DNA of 64,000 nt from Providencia vermicola (GTDB lineage: Bacteria > Pseudomonadota > Gammaproteobacteria > Enterobacterales > Enterobacteriaceae), in NCBI RefSeq assembly GCF_020381325.1, contig NZ_JAGSPI010000002.1:400508-464507 (forward strand), read 5' to 3'. Positions 8,541 through 17,082 of the stretch are shown in pieces (the first letter of the stretch is position 1; each line of letters starts with the position of its first letter). Below the pieces are notes generated by a model that was not told where the DNA came from, did no database searches, and saw nothing but the letters and a program-made list of their open reading frames with translations. The translations under genes and the position numbers were made by a program.

Positions 8541-9851
8541 ATGTCCACCAATATTGATCACTTATCATCAGCGACCAGCAAAGCGATACGAAAAATAATA
8601 CCAATGGTGGTATTAATGTTCATATTAGCTTACTTAGATCGCTCAAATATTGGCTTTGCTAAACAAGAATTTCAGCTAACAACAGGGTTAAGTGACGCCG
8701 CTTATGCATTCGGCGCAGGGATTTTCTTTATCGGTTACGCATTGTTTGAGGTACCGAGTAATATCTTGTTATACCGCATCGGAGCGCGAGTTTGGTTATC
8801 ACGCATCATGGTCACGTGGGGGTTAATCTCTGCGGCAATGATGTTTGCCCATGATGAAACTACGTTTATTGTTTTGCGTTTTTTACTCGGTGTGAGTGAA
8901 GCAGGCTTCTTCCCTGGGGTTATTTTATATTTAACCTTCTGGTTCCCACAAAATATCCGTGCACGAGTCACTGGCTACTTCCTGTTTGGTGCGCCATTGG
9001 CATTCATTATTGGTGGCCCATTATCAGGCTCATTGCTTGCTTTGGAGGGCTCATCATTTGCTTTCGGATTATACGGCTGGCAATTAATGTTTGTTGTGGA
9101 AGGTTTATTAGCTTCTATTGTCGGGATCTGGGTATTCTTCTACCTTGATGATCGTCCAGAAAAAGCAAAATGGCTGACAGATGATGAAAAAAATGCCCTT
9201 GCTTCAAAACTTGCACTAGAAGAAGACGCGAAAAAAGGCCACAGCCCGAAAGGTGCTCTGAGTGCCCTACTTGACATGCGTGTGCTATACCTGTGTTTGA
9301 TTTGGTTCACCGTTCAGGTCTGTGGATACGGCATTTACTTCTTCTTACCAACACAAATCGCGACCTTGTTAGGTAGCAAAGTGGGTGTATTGGTCGGCTT
9401 TGTGACAGCAATTCCACCATTATGTGCCGCTATCGCAGTGTACTATGTACCCCGTATTTCTGAGCGTTTAAAAGAACGCCGTAAAGTGGCTGCAATTACC
9501 TTTATGTTAGGCGCTGCGGGGATTGCAGTATCTGGCTTGTTCGATAGCATCCCAGTGATTGCCATCATTGCATTGTGTGTGGCTGCTGCGGGTCACTTAG
9601 CGATGCAACCGCTGTACTGGAGCTTCCCATCGGCTTATTTAGGCGGAACGGCGGCGGCATCGGGTATCGCTTTAATTAACTCGGTAGGTAACTTAGGCGG
9701 TTTTGTGGCACCAAACTTAAGGGTCTGGGCAGAAACCACCTTTGAATCCGCGCGAGCTGGCTTATATTTCATTGCCTTAGTCGCCTTTATCGGGGGCCTA
9801 TTAATCCTCACATTAAGAAAACTCGGCATCGAAAAGAAATTTGAAGATTAA
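8541..9851 (+). CDS. MFS transporter, anion:cation symporter family (sugar acid uptake)
   Basis: A 436-residue, 12-segment major facilitator protein. The LAYLDRSNIGFAKQEF start of TM1, the GISEAGFFPG-like segment (GVSEAGFFPGVILYLTFWFP) and a central cytoplasmic loop (DDRPEKAKWLTDDEKNAL) are hallmarks of the ACS family, which includes the galactarate, glucarate, hexuronate and rhamnonate importers. The sequence most resembles the RhmT/tartrate branch from memory. It lies 191 bp after the dehydratase on the same strand and ends at a strong terminator, so the two genes probably import and dehydrate the same acid. Confidence 0.85.
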   Translation: MSTNIDHLSSATSKAIRKIIPMVVLMFILAYLDRSNIGFAKQEFQLTTGLSDAAYAFGAGIFFIGYALFEVPSNILLYRIGARVWLSRIMVTWGLISAAMMFAHDETTFIVLRFLLGVSEAGFFPGVILYLTFWFPQNIRARVTGYFLFGAPLAFIIGGPLSGSLLALEGSSFAFGLYGWQLMFVVEGLLASIVGIWVFFYLDDRPEKAKWLTDDEKNALASKLALEEDAKKGHSPKGALSALLDMRVLYLCLIWFTVQVCGYGIYFFLPTQIATLLGSKVGVLVGFVTAIPPLCAAIAVYYVPRISERLKERRKVAAITFMLGAAGIAVSGLFDSIPVIAIIALCVAAAGHLAMQPLYWSFPSAYLGGTAAASGIALINSVGNLGGFVAPNLRVWAETTFESARAGLYFIALVAFIGGLLILTLRKLGIEKKFED

Positions 9852-9871
9852 GTTCAATTGATGTGAGCTCC

Positions 9872-9910
9872 TCCCGAGTCATCTTTGGTGGCTCGGGATT
9901 TTCTATTTTT
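9872..9910 (+). terminator. Rho-independent terminator after MFS gene
   Basis: TCCCGAG (9872-9878) pairs with CTCGGGA (9892-9898), followed by TTTTCTATTTTT. It is a canonical GC-rich stem plus U-tract ending the dehydratase-transporter unit. Confidence 0.85.
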
Positions 9911-10010
9911 AGATCAAACCCATTGAATTACCTGTTGCTGTTGTTCATGATTGAACATAACCCCACCCAATGCCATGATAAAGTTTGCGATTCATGCAGG
10001 GAGCATTCAA

Positions 10011-10745
10011 ATGAACATAGTTGTACAAAACAGTCAGTTAGTTATGACGCATGATGATGTGCTAGACGTTTTACAAACCAATAGCTGGTTCAGTAACTTA
10101 CCAAACTATTTGATTAGTGCGCTAATGGAGTGCGCTACACTGCGTTTTTATAATGATAGTGAGATGGTTCATTACCAAGGCGATCCCGCTCGTGGGTTGT
10201 ACGCGGTCATCCAAGGTTCAGTAAAAGTCAGTTCGATCTCCACCGATGGACGCGAATGTGTGTTTCGCTACCTGTCCCCAGGCAACTGGTTTGGTGAAAT
10301 TGCGATGTTAGATAAATCAGCGCGTACCCACGATGCAAAAGCCATTAGTCCAACAATCTTGCTGACCATTTCCCCAAAAGATCTTTCTCTGATCTTGGAA
10401 AAGTACCCTGTTTTCTATCAGTTTTTAAATATTCTGCTCTGTAAAGTAATCCGCAATGCGTTCACTATTATCAATGACAGCGCCCTACTTTCTGTTTCGG
10501 CAAGGCTTGCAAAGCGCCTCCTGAGTTTAGCGGAAGGATATGGAGAACCCCATGAAAAAGGCACTCAGTTGAGCCTATACCTTACTCAAGATGACCTTGC
10601 GACCATTATTAATACCACCCGCCAAACTATCAATAAGCGCTTGGTAGCATGGGAAAAATTAGGCTGGATTGATGCAAAATACGGGAAAATTGTCTTAGTC
10701 AACCTTCCCGCATTAAAGCAAATTTCAGAGGATGATGAGGACTAA
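10011..10745 (+). CDS. Crp/Fnr-family transcription regulator
   Basis: A 244-residue regulator. A cyclic-nucleotide-binding-type beta-barrel covers residues about 20-130 (GLYAVIQGSVKVSS, GNWFGEIAMLD) and a winged HTH of the Crp type residues about 165-230 (LTQDDLATIINTTRQTINKRL). The Cys cluster of FNR is absent. The effector cannot be assigned, and the arginine of the cAMP-binding RTA(S)V motif is not evident. ATG 10011 has GGGAG eight bases upstream; an in-frame ATG at 9951 lacks a good site. It converges on exuR with no base between the two stop codons. Its targets may include the adjacent sugar-acid genes, but nothing in the sequence proves it. Confidence 0.8.
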   Translation: MNIVVQNSQLVMTHDDVLDVLQTNSWFSNLPNYLISALMECATLRFYNDSEMVHYQGDPARGLYAVIQGSVKVSSISTDGRECVFRYLSPGNWFGEIAMLDKSARTHDAKAISPTILLTISPKDLSLILEKYPVFYQFLNILLCKVIRNAFTIINDSALLSVSARLAKRLLSLAEGYGEPHEKGTQLSLYLTQDDLATIINTTRQTINKRLVAWEKLGWIDAKYGKIVLVNLPALKQISEDDED

Positions 10746-11507
10746 CTAGTCGTTTTGGTCAACAGGCGGGCTATCCGCAAAAAAATAGCGATCCATGGTA
10801 AATTCAAAATCATCACTCGTGGCGTTAAACAGCATCTTTTTGGTATTTTCCAAATGCTGCCACATGGCTTGCCTTGCGCCTTTTGGGTCTCGACGGGCTA
10901 ACGCTTGTAAAATTTGGTCGTGCTCATCACACCAACTTTCAATAGAGCGGTTATCGATGTGCTCATGTAGTTTTAACCAATACGGGTTAAGCAACCGCTG
11001 GCTCCACATTTGTTCAACAATCACCACCATCGCGCTGTTATGGGTCGAAGCCGCAATTTGCATATGAAATGCCAGATCCCACGCAGAGTCACGAAAACGG
11101 TCTTCTTTGCGCGCATTCTTTTGGATTTCAAGCAGTTTTAAAATATCTTCTTTGGTGGCTTGGGTCGCTGCAAACTCCGCAATATGGCTTTCGATCAACT
11201 GCCTTGCTTGCAATAATTCAAACGGCCCACAGCGGCTAAACTCCAAGCCCCCCTCGGTATTGACAGAGTTATTAGACCGATTACTGATAACATGTATACC
11301 AGAGCCTTTCCTAACATCCACATAGCCTTCCACCTCTAACATGATAATAGCTTCGCGGATCACTGTGCGGCTGACATTCATTTCGTCTGCCAATAGCCTT
11401 TCTGCGGGTAATTTAGTGCCAACAGGGTACTCATCATTTTCAATACGTTCTTTAACCAGTGCAGCCACTTGCTGGTACAGGCGCGGTTCGCTCTCAGCTG
11501 AGCTCAT
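10746..11507 (-). CDS. exuR: Hexuronate regulon repressor ExuR (GntR/FadR family)
   Basis: A 253-residue FadR-type GntR regulator. The winged HTH is at residues 10-75 ([42 protein letters not shown]) and an all-alpha FCD effector domain covers about 98-240. Long stretches agree with E. coli ExuR as I remember it, including [28 protein letters not shown] and MWQHLENTK. ExuR represses galacturonate and glucuronate catabolism and is released by hexuronates or their products. It is divergent from uxaA, with an operator-like sequence in the shared 237-bp gap. The stop abuts the stop of the convergent Crp/Fnr gene. Confidence 0.92.
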   Translation of the reverse strand: MSSAESEPRLYQQVAALVKERIENDEYPVGTKLPAERLLADEMNVSRTVIREAIIMLEVEGYVDVRKGSGIHVISNRSNNSVNTEGGLEFSRCGPFELLQARQLIESHIAEFAATQATKEDILKLLEIQKNARKEDRFRDSAWDLAFHMQIAASTHNSAMVVIVEQMWSQRLLNPYWLKLHEHIDNRSIESWCDEHDQILQALARRDPKGARQAMWQHLENTKKMLFNATSDDFEFTMDRYFFADSPPVDQND

Positions 11508-11618
11508 GATTTTCTCCTTTTGCAGTATGGCTTAACTCGGCAATGCTTTTATGGCTTTAGTATAACGAAATAACGCAATGATGGGGAAGTGAGAATATGA
11601 CCAAGAAATAATTTCACC

Positions 11619-11638
11619 ATAATTGGTATAACACCTTT
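11619..11638 (+). promoter_or_regulatory. ExuR-like operator between exuR and uxaA
   Basis: ATAATTGGTATAACACCTTT lies in the divergent exuR-uxaA gap. It matches the site at 7059-7078 (other strand) at 18 of 20 positions. A TATAAT sequence at 11659-11664 could be the uxaA -10 element, which would put the operator over or just upstream of its -35 region. Confidence 0.6.
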
Positions 11639-11744
11639 TAAAGTTATAAACCAGATCGTATAATGCATGAAAATTAGGCAGTAAAATTGAAGATAGTCAC
11701 CCTACTGATCTTTTCAGTCCGATGTATCACCCTGGGAGCAAAAC

Positions 11745-13238
11745 ATGCAAAAAGAAATAATTAAAATACACACTAATGACAATGTCGCCGTCACACTAAT
11801 CGATAGATTCGCTGGGGATACATTCACGATTGAAGATCAATCAATTACATTGAAAGAAGATGTGAGCCGCGGCCATAAAATTGCCTTAACCGCCATTGAA
11901 ACAGGCAAAAATGTCATGAAATATGGGGCGCCAATAGGCCACGCCACCGTAGACATTAGCATTGGGGAGCATGTGCACACCCATAATACCGCGACCAATC
12001 TTAGCGCATTAAATGATTATGAATATCACCCTGAGCATAATGCGATTAAGGCAACTATGGACGATCCAGACGTTCAACTCTATCGCCGCACCAATGGCGA
12101 TGTGGCAATTCGTAATGAGATCTGGGTGATCCCAACCGTAGGCTGCGTCAACGCCTTAGCCCGAAAAATGATCGAACGATTCCAAAAACAAAATAGCAAC
12201 GCTGATGATATTGATGGCGTGTATTTATATAACCACACATTAGGTTGTTCCCAATTGGGGGATGACCACTTAACCACCCGAACAATTTTACAAGATATGG
12301 TCAAGCACCCTAATGCAGGGGGCGTATTAGTGATTGGATTAGGCTGCGAAAATAACCAAGTTGCGGCCTTTAAGGAGACCCTCGGAGAGTTTGACTCGGA
12401 ACGTGTTCAGTTTATGGTCTGCCAGCAACTAGAAGATGAAATCGAAGCAGGCGTCGAGCATCTTAATGAGTTATATCAAATTGTTAGGCAAGATAAACGT
12501 GTTGCAGGCAAACTCAGTGAAGTCAAATTTGGCCTCGAATGTGGCGGCTCCGATGGGTTATCGGGGATCACTGCAAACCCACTATTAGGCTGTTTTTCTG
12601 ACTTTTTAGTGAGCCATAATGGGACAACTGTATTGACGGAAGTCCCTGAAATGTTTGGCGCAGAACAAATTTTAATGAACCACTGCCATGACGAGAAAAC
12701 CTTCGAAAAAACAGTCGAAATGATCAACGATTTCAAACAGTACTTTATTGCCCATGACCAACCTATTTACGAAAATCCATCACCCGGTAATAAAGCAGGT
12801 GGTATTTCAACCCTTGAAGAAAAATCCCTTGGCTGCACGCAAAAAGCGGGAACCAGCCAAGTCATGGATGTCTTAAAATACGGTGAACGCCTGACAACAC
12901 CAGGATTTAACTTATTGAGCGCACCCGGTAACGATGCCATTGCAACCAGTGCATTGGGTGCTGCAGGCTGCCATATGGTGTTATTCACCACAGGTCGTGG
13001 AACGCCGTATGGCGGTTTCGTACCAACGTTAAAGATTGCGACAAACAATGAGTTAGCGACGAAAAAACCCCACTGGATTGACTTTAACGCAGGCGCACTG
13101 CTAAACGGTAAATCCATGGAGCAATTGCTGGCTGATTTTATTCAGCATGTAGTAAAAATCGTCAATGGCGAACAAACCAAAAATGAAATCAACGATTTTC
13201 GTGAATTAGCCATTTTCAAAATGGGTGTCACTCTTTAA
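11745..13238 (+). CDS. uxaA: Altronate dehydratase UxaA
   Basis: A 497-residue UxaA-family protein, matching the 495 residues of the E. coli enzyme. The N-terminal SAF-like domain (IKIHTNDNVAVTL... DVSRGHKIALT ... YGAPIGHA) and HVHTHN are followed by the large C-terminal domain with GCVNALA, LGCSQLGDDH and GLECGGSDG segments. It dehydrates D-altronate to 2-keto-3-deoxygluconate in galacturonate catabolism, using a divalent metal (Fe or Mn) in the cytoplasm. uxaB, uxaC and exuT are not in the window, so the rest of the pathway must lie elsewhere. Divergent exuR and the operator at 11619 indicate regulation by ExuR. Confidence 0.93.
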   Translation: MQKEIIKIHTNDNVAVTLIDRFAGDTFTIEDQSITLKEDVSRGHKIALTAIETGKNVMKYGAPIGHATVDISIGEHVHTHNTATNLSALNDYEYHPEHNAIKATMDDPDVQLYRRTNGDVAIRNEIWVIPTVGCVNALARKMIERFQKQNSNADDIDGVYLYNHTLGCSQLGDDHLTTRTILQDMVKHPNAGGVLVIGLGCENNQVAAFKETLGEFDSERVQFMVCQQLEDEIEAGVEHLNELYQIVRQDKRVAGKLSEVKFGLECGGSDGLSGITANPLLGCFSDFLVSHNGTTVLTEVPEMFGAEQILMNHCHDEKTFEKTVEMINDFKQYFIAHDQPIYENPSPGNKAGGISTLEEKSLGCTQKAGTSQVMDVLKYGERLTTPGFNLLSAPGNDAIATSALGAAGCHMVLFTTGRGTPYGGFVPTLKIATNNELATKKPHWIDFNAGALLNGKSMEQLLADFIQHVVKIVNGEQTKNEINDFRELAIFKMGVTL

Positions 13239-13250
13239 TATCAAGTTCAT

Positions 13251-13298
13251 CCCTATTGTTTTGCTGTTGTGAAACAATAGGGACTCTTTCATTATTTT
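13251..13298 (+). terminator. Rho-independent terminator after uxaA
   Basis: CCCTATTGTTT (13251-13261) pairs perfectly with AAACAATAGGG (13272-13282) and is followed by a T-rich run ending in ATTATTTTT. Confidence 0.8.
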
Positions 13299-13430
13299 TC
13301 TCCTAAATGCAAATTATCACCCATTGTTATTCACTTGCGCACAATAAAGAAAAGTCATCATTTCGCTATTTTTAAGATATGGTAGGATCACGCTGAGATA
13401 ACGATTTTCAATTTATTAGCAAGGTGAACG

Positions 13431-14282
13431 ATGATAGATCTAAAACTTAGGGAAGCCAGGGACAGCCTATCAACCAAGGAAAAGCAGGTCGCTGAATACA
13501 TTATTGCTAATAAAAAAAACATGCAAAGTATTAGCATTCAATCTTTGGCACAAGAAAATAAAGTCAGTACCACCACTATTTTGCGCCTGTGTCATAAGCT
13601 TGGTTACCAAGGCTTTAGCGAGCTAAAAATTGATTTAATTTCATCGATAAACAACAAGTCATACGGCACGCTGCTACAAGAAGATATTGATATTAATGAT
13701 TCAATGGAAACCGTGAATTTTAAAGTCAGCCAAATCGAAAAGTCATCGATAGAAGAAACCTGTGCTTTAGTGAATCTTAATGCTTTTGCGCAGGCTAATG
13801 CGCTGATTAGCAAAAGTAAAAAAATAGTTATTTACGGTGCAGGTAGCAGTGGATTAGTTGCAAAAGAGTTTGAATATCAACTAATTAAGATTAAAAAAGA
13901 CGTTAACTGCCACCTCGACTACAGCATTCAATTTAGTATCGTGAACACATTAGATAAAAATGACTTGGTGATTGTGATTTCCCATTCAGGTGAAAACCAT
14001 GAGTGCATTAAGTTACTCACATTAGCCCGTGAATTACAGGTGCCAACTATCGCCATAACTAAGATGGGGCAAAGCTCAGTCTCTTCTTTGGCAGAAACTA
14101 TTTTGCATACCACATCAACCGAAAATATCTCACGGATTATCCCTATTCGCTCAAAAATTTCACAGCTAACTGTTATTAATATGTTGATTACTAACCTATT
14201 TATTAATCAATATGATGAGCGTATCCAAAAGCAAATTAGCACCCGTGCAGAGCGTTTCTCCCGCTTAAATAGCAATAATTAA
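13431..14282 (+). CDS. MurR/RpiR-family regulator with SIS domain
   Basis: A 283-residue regulator. The N-terminal RpiR-type HTH is at residues 1-75 (LSTKEKQVAEYII, SIQSLAQENKVSTTTILRLCHKLGYQGFSELK) and a SIS sugar-phosphate-binding domain at about 115-250 (IVIYGAGSSGLVAKEF, VIVISHSGENHE). Such proteins sense phosphosugars. It precedes the mannose-family PTS genes on the same strand with a 187-bp gap, so it most likely controls them in response to the phosphorylated substrate of the PTS. The gap contains a GC-rich imperfect hairpin near 14311-14330. Confidence 0.85.
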   Translation: MIDLKLREARDSLSTKEKQVAEYIIANKKNMQSISIQSLAQENKVSTTTILRLCHKLGYQGFSELKIDLISSINNKSYGTLLQEDIDINDSMETVNFKVSQIEKSSIEETCALVNLNAFAQANALISKSKKIVIYGAGSSGLVAKEFEYQLIKIKKDVNCHLDYSIQFSIVNTLDKNDLVIVISHSGENHECIKLLTLARELQVPTIAITKMGQSSVSSLAETILHTTSTENISRIIPIRSKISQLTVINMLITNLFINQYDERIQKQISTRAERFSRLNSNN

Positions 14283-14469
14283 TTTTCATTTCTCTTCTTT
14301 ATCTTATCGGGGTGGCACAGTGTGGCCACTTCGATCTCGCTCACAAAACTGACCCTTTCTTGCTGGCTGATCCTTTTCATTCCTCTTTTTTGTGATATTG
14401 TTACTTAAAAATAAATATATAAAAGTAATTTTATTACTAAAATAAAAAGCAAGATATAAAGGGGAAAAA

Positions 14470-14901
14470 ATGAGCTCTCAACTACCCATCATACTGGCAA
14501 GTCACGGCCCTTTTGCACAAGGGTTACTGGAGTGCGCAGAAATGCTAATTGGCACTCAGGAAGATGTCAGCGTGATATCTATCCAAAGAGAAAGCAATAT
14601 TAATGAGGTCAAAAAGCAATTATTCGATACCTATCAGCGAATCAACCAAGGCAATGGTGTTCTCATTTTAGTTGACCTGCTCGGTGGTTCACCGTGCAAC
14701 TTAGCCAGCGAACTGGTGTTAACTCAAAATGATGTTGCGCTGTATTGCGGGATCAACGTCCCTACTTTCCTTGAGATTTTAAGTAATCGTGATTTGCCTT
14801 TACATGAAATTCATCAAGTTATCACTGACGTGTTCCCAGACAGCTGCATTAATGTAAGTGAACAACTTAAACCTGTAATTCAAGATGAAACCGAACTTTA
14901 G
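14470..14901 (+). CDS. PTS EIIA component, mannose/fructose/sorbose family
   Basis: A 143-residue EIIA-Man type protein. The N-terminal ASHGPFAQG segment carries the phosphorylatable His at residue 12, and LVDLLGGSPCNLA is the typical second motif. It accepts phosphate from HPr and passes it to the IIB protein encoded nine bases downstream. AAGGGG precedes the ATG. IIA and IIB are separate polypeptides here, unlike the fused E. coli ManX. The sugar specificity cannot be read from it. Confidence 0.92.
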   Translation: MSSQLPIILASHGPFAQGLLECAEMLIGTQEDVSVISIQRESNINEVKKQLFDTYQRINQGNGVLILVDLLGGSPCNLASELVLTQNDVALYCGINVPTFLEILSNRDLPLHEIHQVITDVFPDSCINVSEQLKPVIQDETEL

Positions 14902-14910
14902 GAGTAAACC

Positions 14911-15384
14911 ATGCCAATTAATGTTGCTCGAATAGATGACCGACTGATCCACGGACAAGTGATTACCACGTGGGTAAAAAACTTCGATATTGAACAAGTC
15001 ATTATCGTGAATGACAAAGTTGCCAATGATAGCGTACAGCAATCTGTTCTCACCATGGCTGCACCACCTGATTTGAAAGTGGTCGTTTTTGGTGTGGATA
15101 AATTTATCGAGGTATTAAAAAAAGCTGAAATCAAACGCCGCACCATGCTGCTTTTCACCAATAGCGTCGATGTAAACAAGCTGGTTGAGAATGGCTTAAA
15201 ACTTGAAAAACTCAATGTGGGCGGAATGAGAATGCAAGAAGGACGTCGCAATTTATCCCGCGCCGTTGCAGTGACACCTGAAGAAGAACAAGCCTTTAAG
15301 TCATTAATCAACAATAACGTGGCCGTTGAAATTCAGATGGTGCCAAAAGACCCGATTGTTGAATTGAAAACATTACTCAATTAA
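14911..15384 (+). CDS. PTS EIIB component, mannose/fructose/sorbose family
   Basis: A 157-residue EIIB-Man type protein. ARIDDRLIHGQV at residues 6-17 contains the active-site His14, followed by WVKNFDIEQVIIVND and the NVGGMR segment. It transfers phosphate from IIA to the sugar translocated by IIC/IID. AGGAG lies seven bases before the ATG. The length equals that of stand-alone SorB/LevE-type proteins. Confidence 0.92.
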   Translation: MPINVARIDDRLIHGQVITTWVKNFDIEQVIIVNDKVANDSVQQSVLTMAAPPDLKVVVFGVDKFIEVLKKAEIKRRTMLLFTNSVDVNKLVENGLKLEKLNVGGMRMQEGRRNLSRAVAVTPEEEQAFKSLINNNVAVEIQMVPKDPIVELKTLLN

Positions 15385-15429
15385 TTCATTTAATTATGCT
15401 TATTTTGACTAATAAGCAAGGAGCCTATT

Positions 15430-16221
15430 ATGTTGGTTGAGGCCATTTTAATCGCAATTTGGGCGGGGATTTGTTCGCTGGATGATGTTGGTCCACAAAT
15501 GCTCCGACGCCCACTGTTAACGGGTACTGTCGCTGGTATTATTATGGGCGATATGGTTCAAGGGTTAGCTATCAGTGCTACATTAGAGTTAATGTGGATG
15601 GGTATTGGTAATGTGGGCGCGTATTCTGCACCTGATATTATTGCAGGTTCAATTATTGGTGTTGCGCTGGGTATCGCTTCAAATGGTGGGATAGCAGCAG
15701 GTATTGCTCTCGCCGTTCCTGTCTCCATTTTATGTCAGCAATTACTGATCATTTGGCGCTCGTTTGCTAGTTTTTTAAACGTCTGGGCCAGTAAATCGAT
15801 ACTCGATGGTAACTATAGCGGTTTAACGAAAGTCCATTATTTTTCAACACCATTGTGGTTTTTCATTCGGGCAATTCCATGTTTCATCGCTGTCTACTTC
15901 GGTAGTGACTTAGTGAACAGTATCTTAAATGCCGTTCCAGAAAGTATCCTAACGGGTATGGGCGTGGCTTCTAAACTGATCCCAGCCGTCGGTATTTGTA
16001 TCCTGTTATTGATGTTACTCAAAGGCAGAATGTGGTTCTTTTTCCTTCTCGGATTCATGCTCACCACCTATTTAAAACTGCCAATCATTCCAATTACTTT
16101 TATCGCCCTAGCTTTCGCCGTCCTGTATGACATGGCGTTCGCTAATGGCATGCGCCAAGCACCAGAGGAAAAAACAACTCAAACCTCCCAGAAAAATGAA
16201 GAAGAGGAGTACGACCTATGA
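15430..16221 (+). CDS. PTS EIIC component, mannose/fructose/sorbose family
   Basis: A 263-residue polytopic protein of the EII-Sor (IIC) family. It has the IWAGICSLDDVGPQM start, the LELMWMGIGNVGAYSAPD motif at about residues 56-73, and several transmembrane segments. With IID it forms the sugar channel. It ends in an ATGA overlap with the IID gene, so the two are translationally coupled. The glutamate- and lysine-rich C-terminal tail is cytoplasmic. Confidence 0.9.
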   Translation: MLVEAILIAIWAGICSLDDVGPQMLRRPLLTGTVAGIIMGDMVQGLAISATLELMWMGIGNVGAYSAPDIIAGSIIGVALGIASNGGIAAGIALAVPVSILCQQLLIIWRSFASFLNVWASKSILDGNYSGLTKVHYFSTPLWFFIRAIPCFIAVYFGSDLVNSILNAVPESILTGMGVASKLIPAVGICILLLMLLKGRMWFFFLLGFMLTTYLKLPIIPITFIALAFAVLYDMAFANGMRQAPEEKTTQTSQKNEEEEYDL

Positions 16222-17069
16222 CCGATATCACTACCGATACTGTTTCAGATACGGCTTCTGAACAGAAAAAACTCACGAAAAAAGAGTTAAATGGGATGTT
16301 TTGGCGAATTCAGACCATGTCATTTTCCTATAACTACGAAAAGCTGCAAACCATTGGTTTTGCCCATTGCATGGTGCCAGTACTCGATAAGCTGTATGAA
16401 AAGGCTGACCAAGAAACACGTATTAAAGCGATGCAACGCCACTTTGAATTCTTTAATACTCAAATAAACGCAGGGGCACTGATCCTCGGGGTGACCGCGG
16501 CATTAGAAGAAAAAACCACTGAAGAAGAAAAAGAGGCCGTTGTTTCCGTGAAGGCTGGCCTTATGGGGCCTTTTGCGGGGCTTGGAGACAGCTTATTAAA
16601 ATTTACGTGGTTGCCAATCTGCGGAAGTATCGGTGCGGCCTTTGCACTTCAAGGTAATATTATCGGCCCGATACTGATGTTTCTACTGTTTAACATCGTC
16701 AACATCGGTACCAAATATTTCTTTATTCATTACGGATATAACAAAGGGGTTGATTTAATCGAGCAATCGAAAAAATCAAATATTATTCAACGTATTACCA
16801 ATATAGCGAACGTCGTCGGGGTGATGGTCCTAGGCTCCTTGATAGCGACCACCGTCAAACTCTCCACCCCGCTAACTATTGCCGTGGGTGAACAATCCAT
16901 CAAAGTACAAGAGATGTTTGACAAAGTTATCCCTAACTTACTGACCCTGCTGTTTGCACTCGGTATTTTCTTCCTAGTCCGTCGATTACAGGGGAAACAC
17001 ACGGTTGCATTGATTGTTGCCATTATGGTTCTCGGCGTAGTGTGTTCTATGTTTGGAATTTTAGGATGA
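16218..17069 (+). CDS. PTS EIID component, mannose/fructose/sorbose family
   Basis: A 283-residue EIID-Man family protein. It has the conserved WRIQTMSFSYNYEKLQTIGFAH region, the NTQINAGALILGVTAALEE segment and MGPFAGLGDSLLKFTWLPICGSIGA near residues 112-140, then C-terminal membrane helices. It forms the translocation complex with IIC. Its start overlaps the IIC stop (ATGA), and the phosphatase-like gene begins 13 bases after its stop, so all five genes read as one operon. Confidence 0.9.
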   Translation: MTDITTDTVSDTASEQKKLTKKELNGMFWRIQTMSFSYNYEKLQTIGFAHCMVPVLDKLYEKADQETRIKAMQRHFEFFNTQINAGALILGVTAALEEKTTEEEKEAVVSVKAGLMGPFAGLGDSLLKFTWLPICGSIGAAFALQGNIIGPILMFLLFNIVNIGTKYFFIHYGYNKGVDLIEQSKKSNIIQRITNIANVVGVMVLGSLIATTVKLSTPLTIAVGEQSIKVQEMFDKVIPNLLTLLFALGIFFLVRRLQGKHTVALIVAIMVLGVVCSMFGILG

Positions 17070-17082
17070 TTAAGGAAAATAT

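Noticed and set aside
14305..14335. Terminator between the RpiR-type regulator and the PTS genes
   Set aside because: GTGGC/GCCAC pairing exists but the stem is short and imperfect and no U-tract follows.
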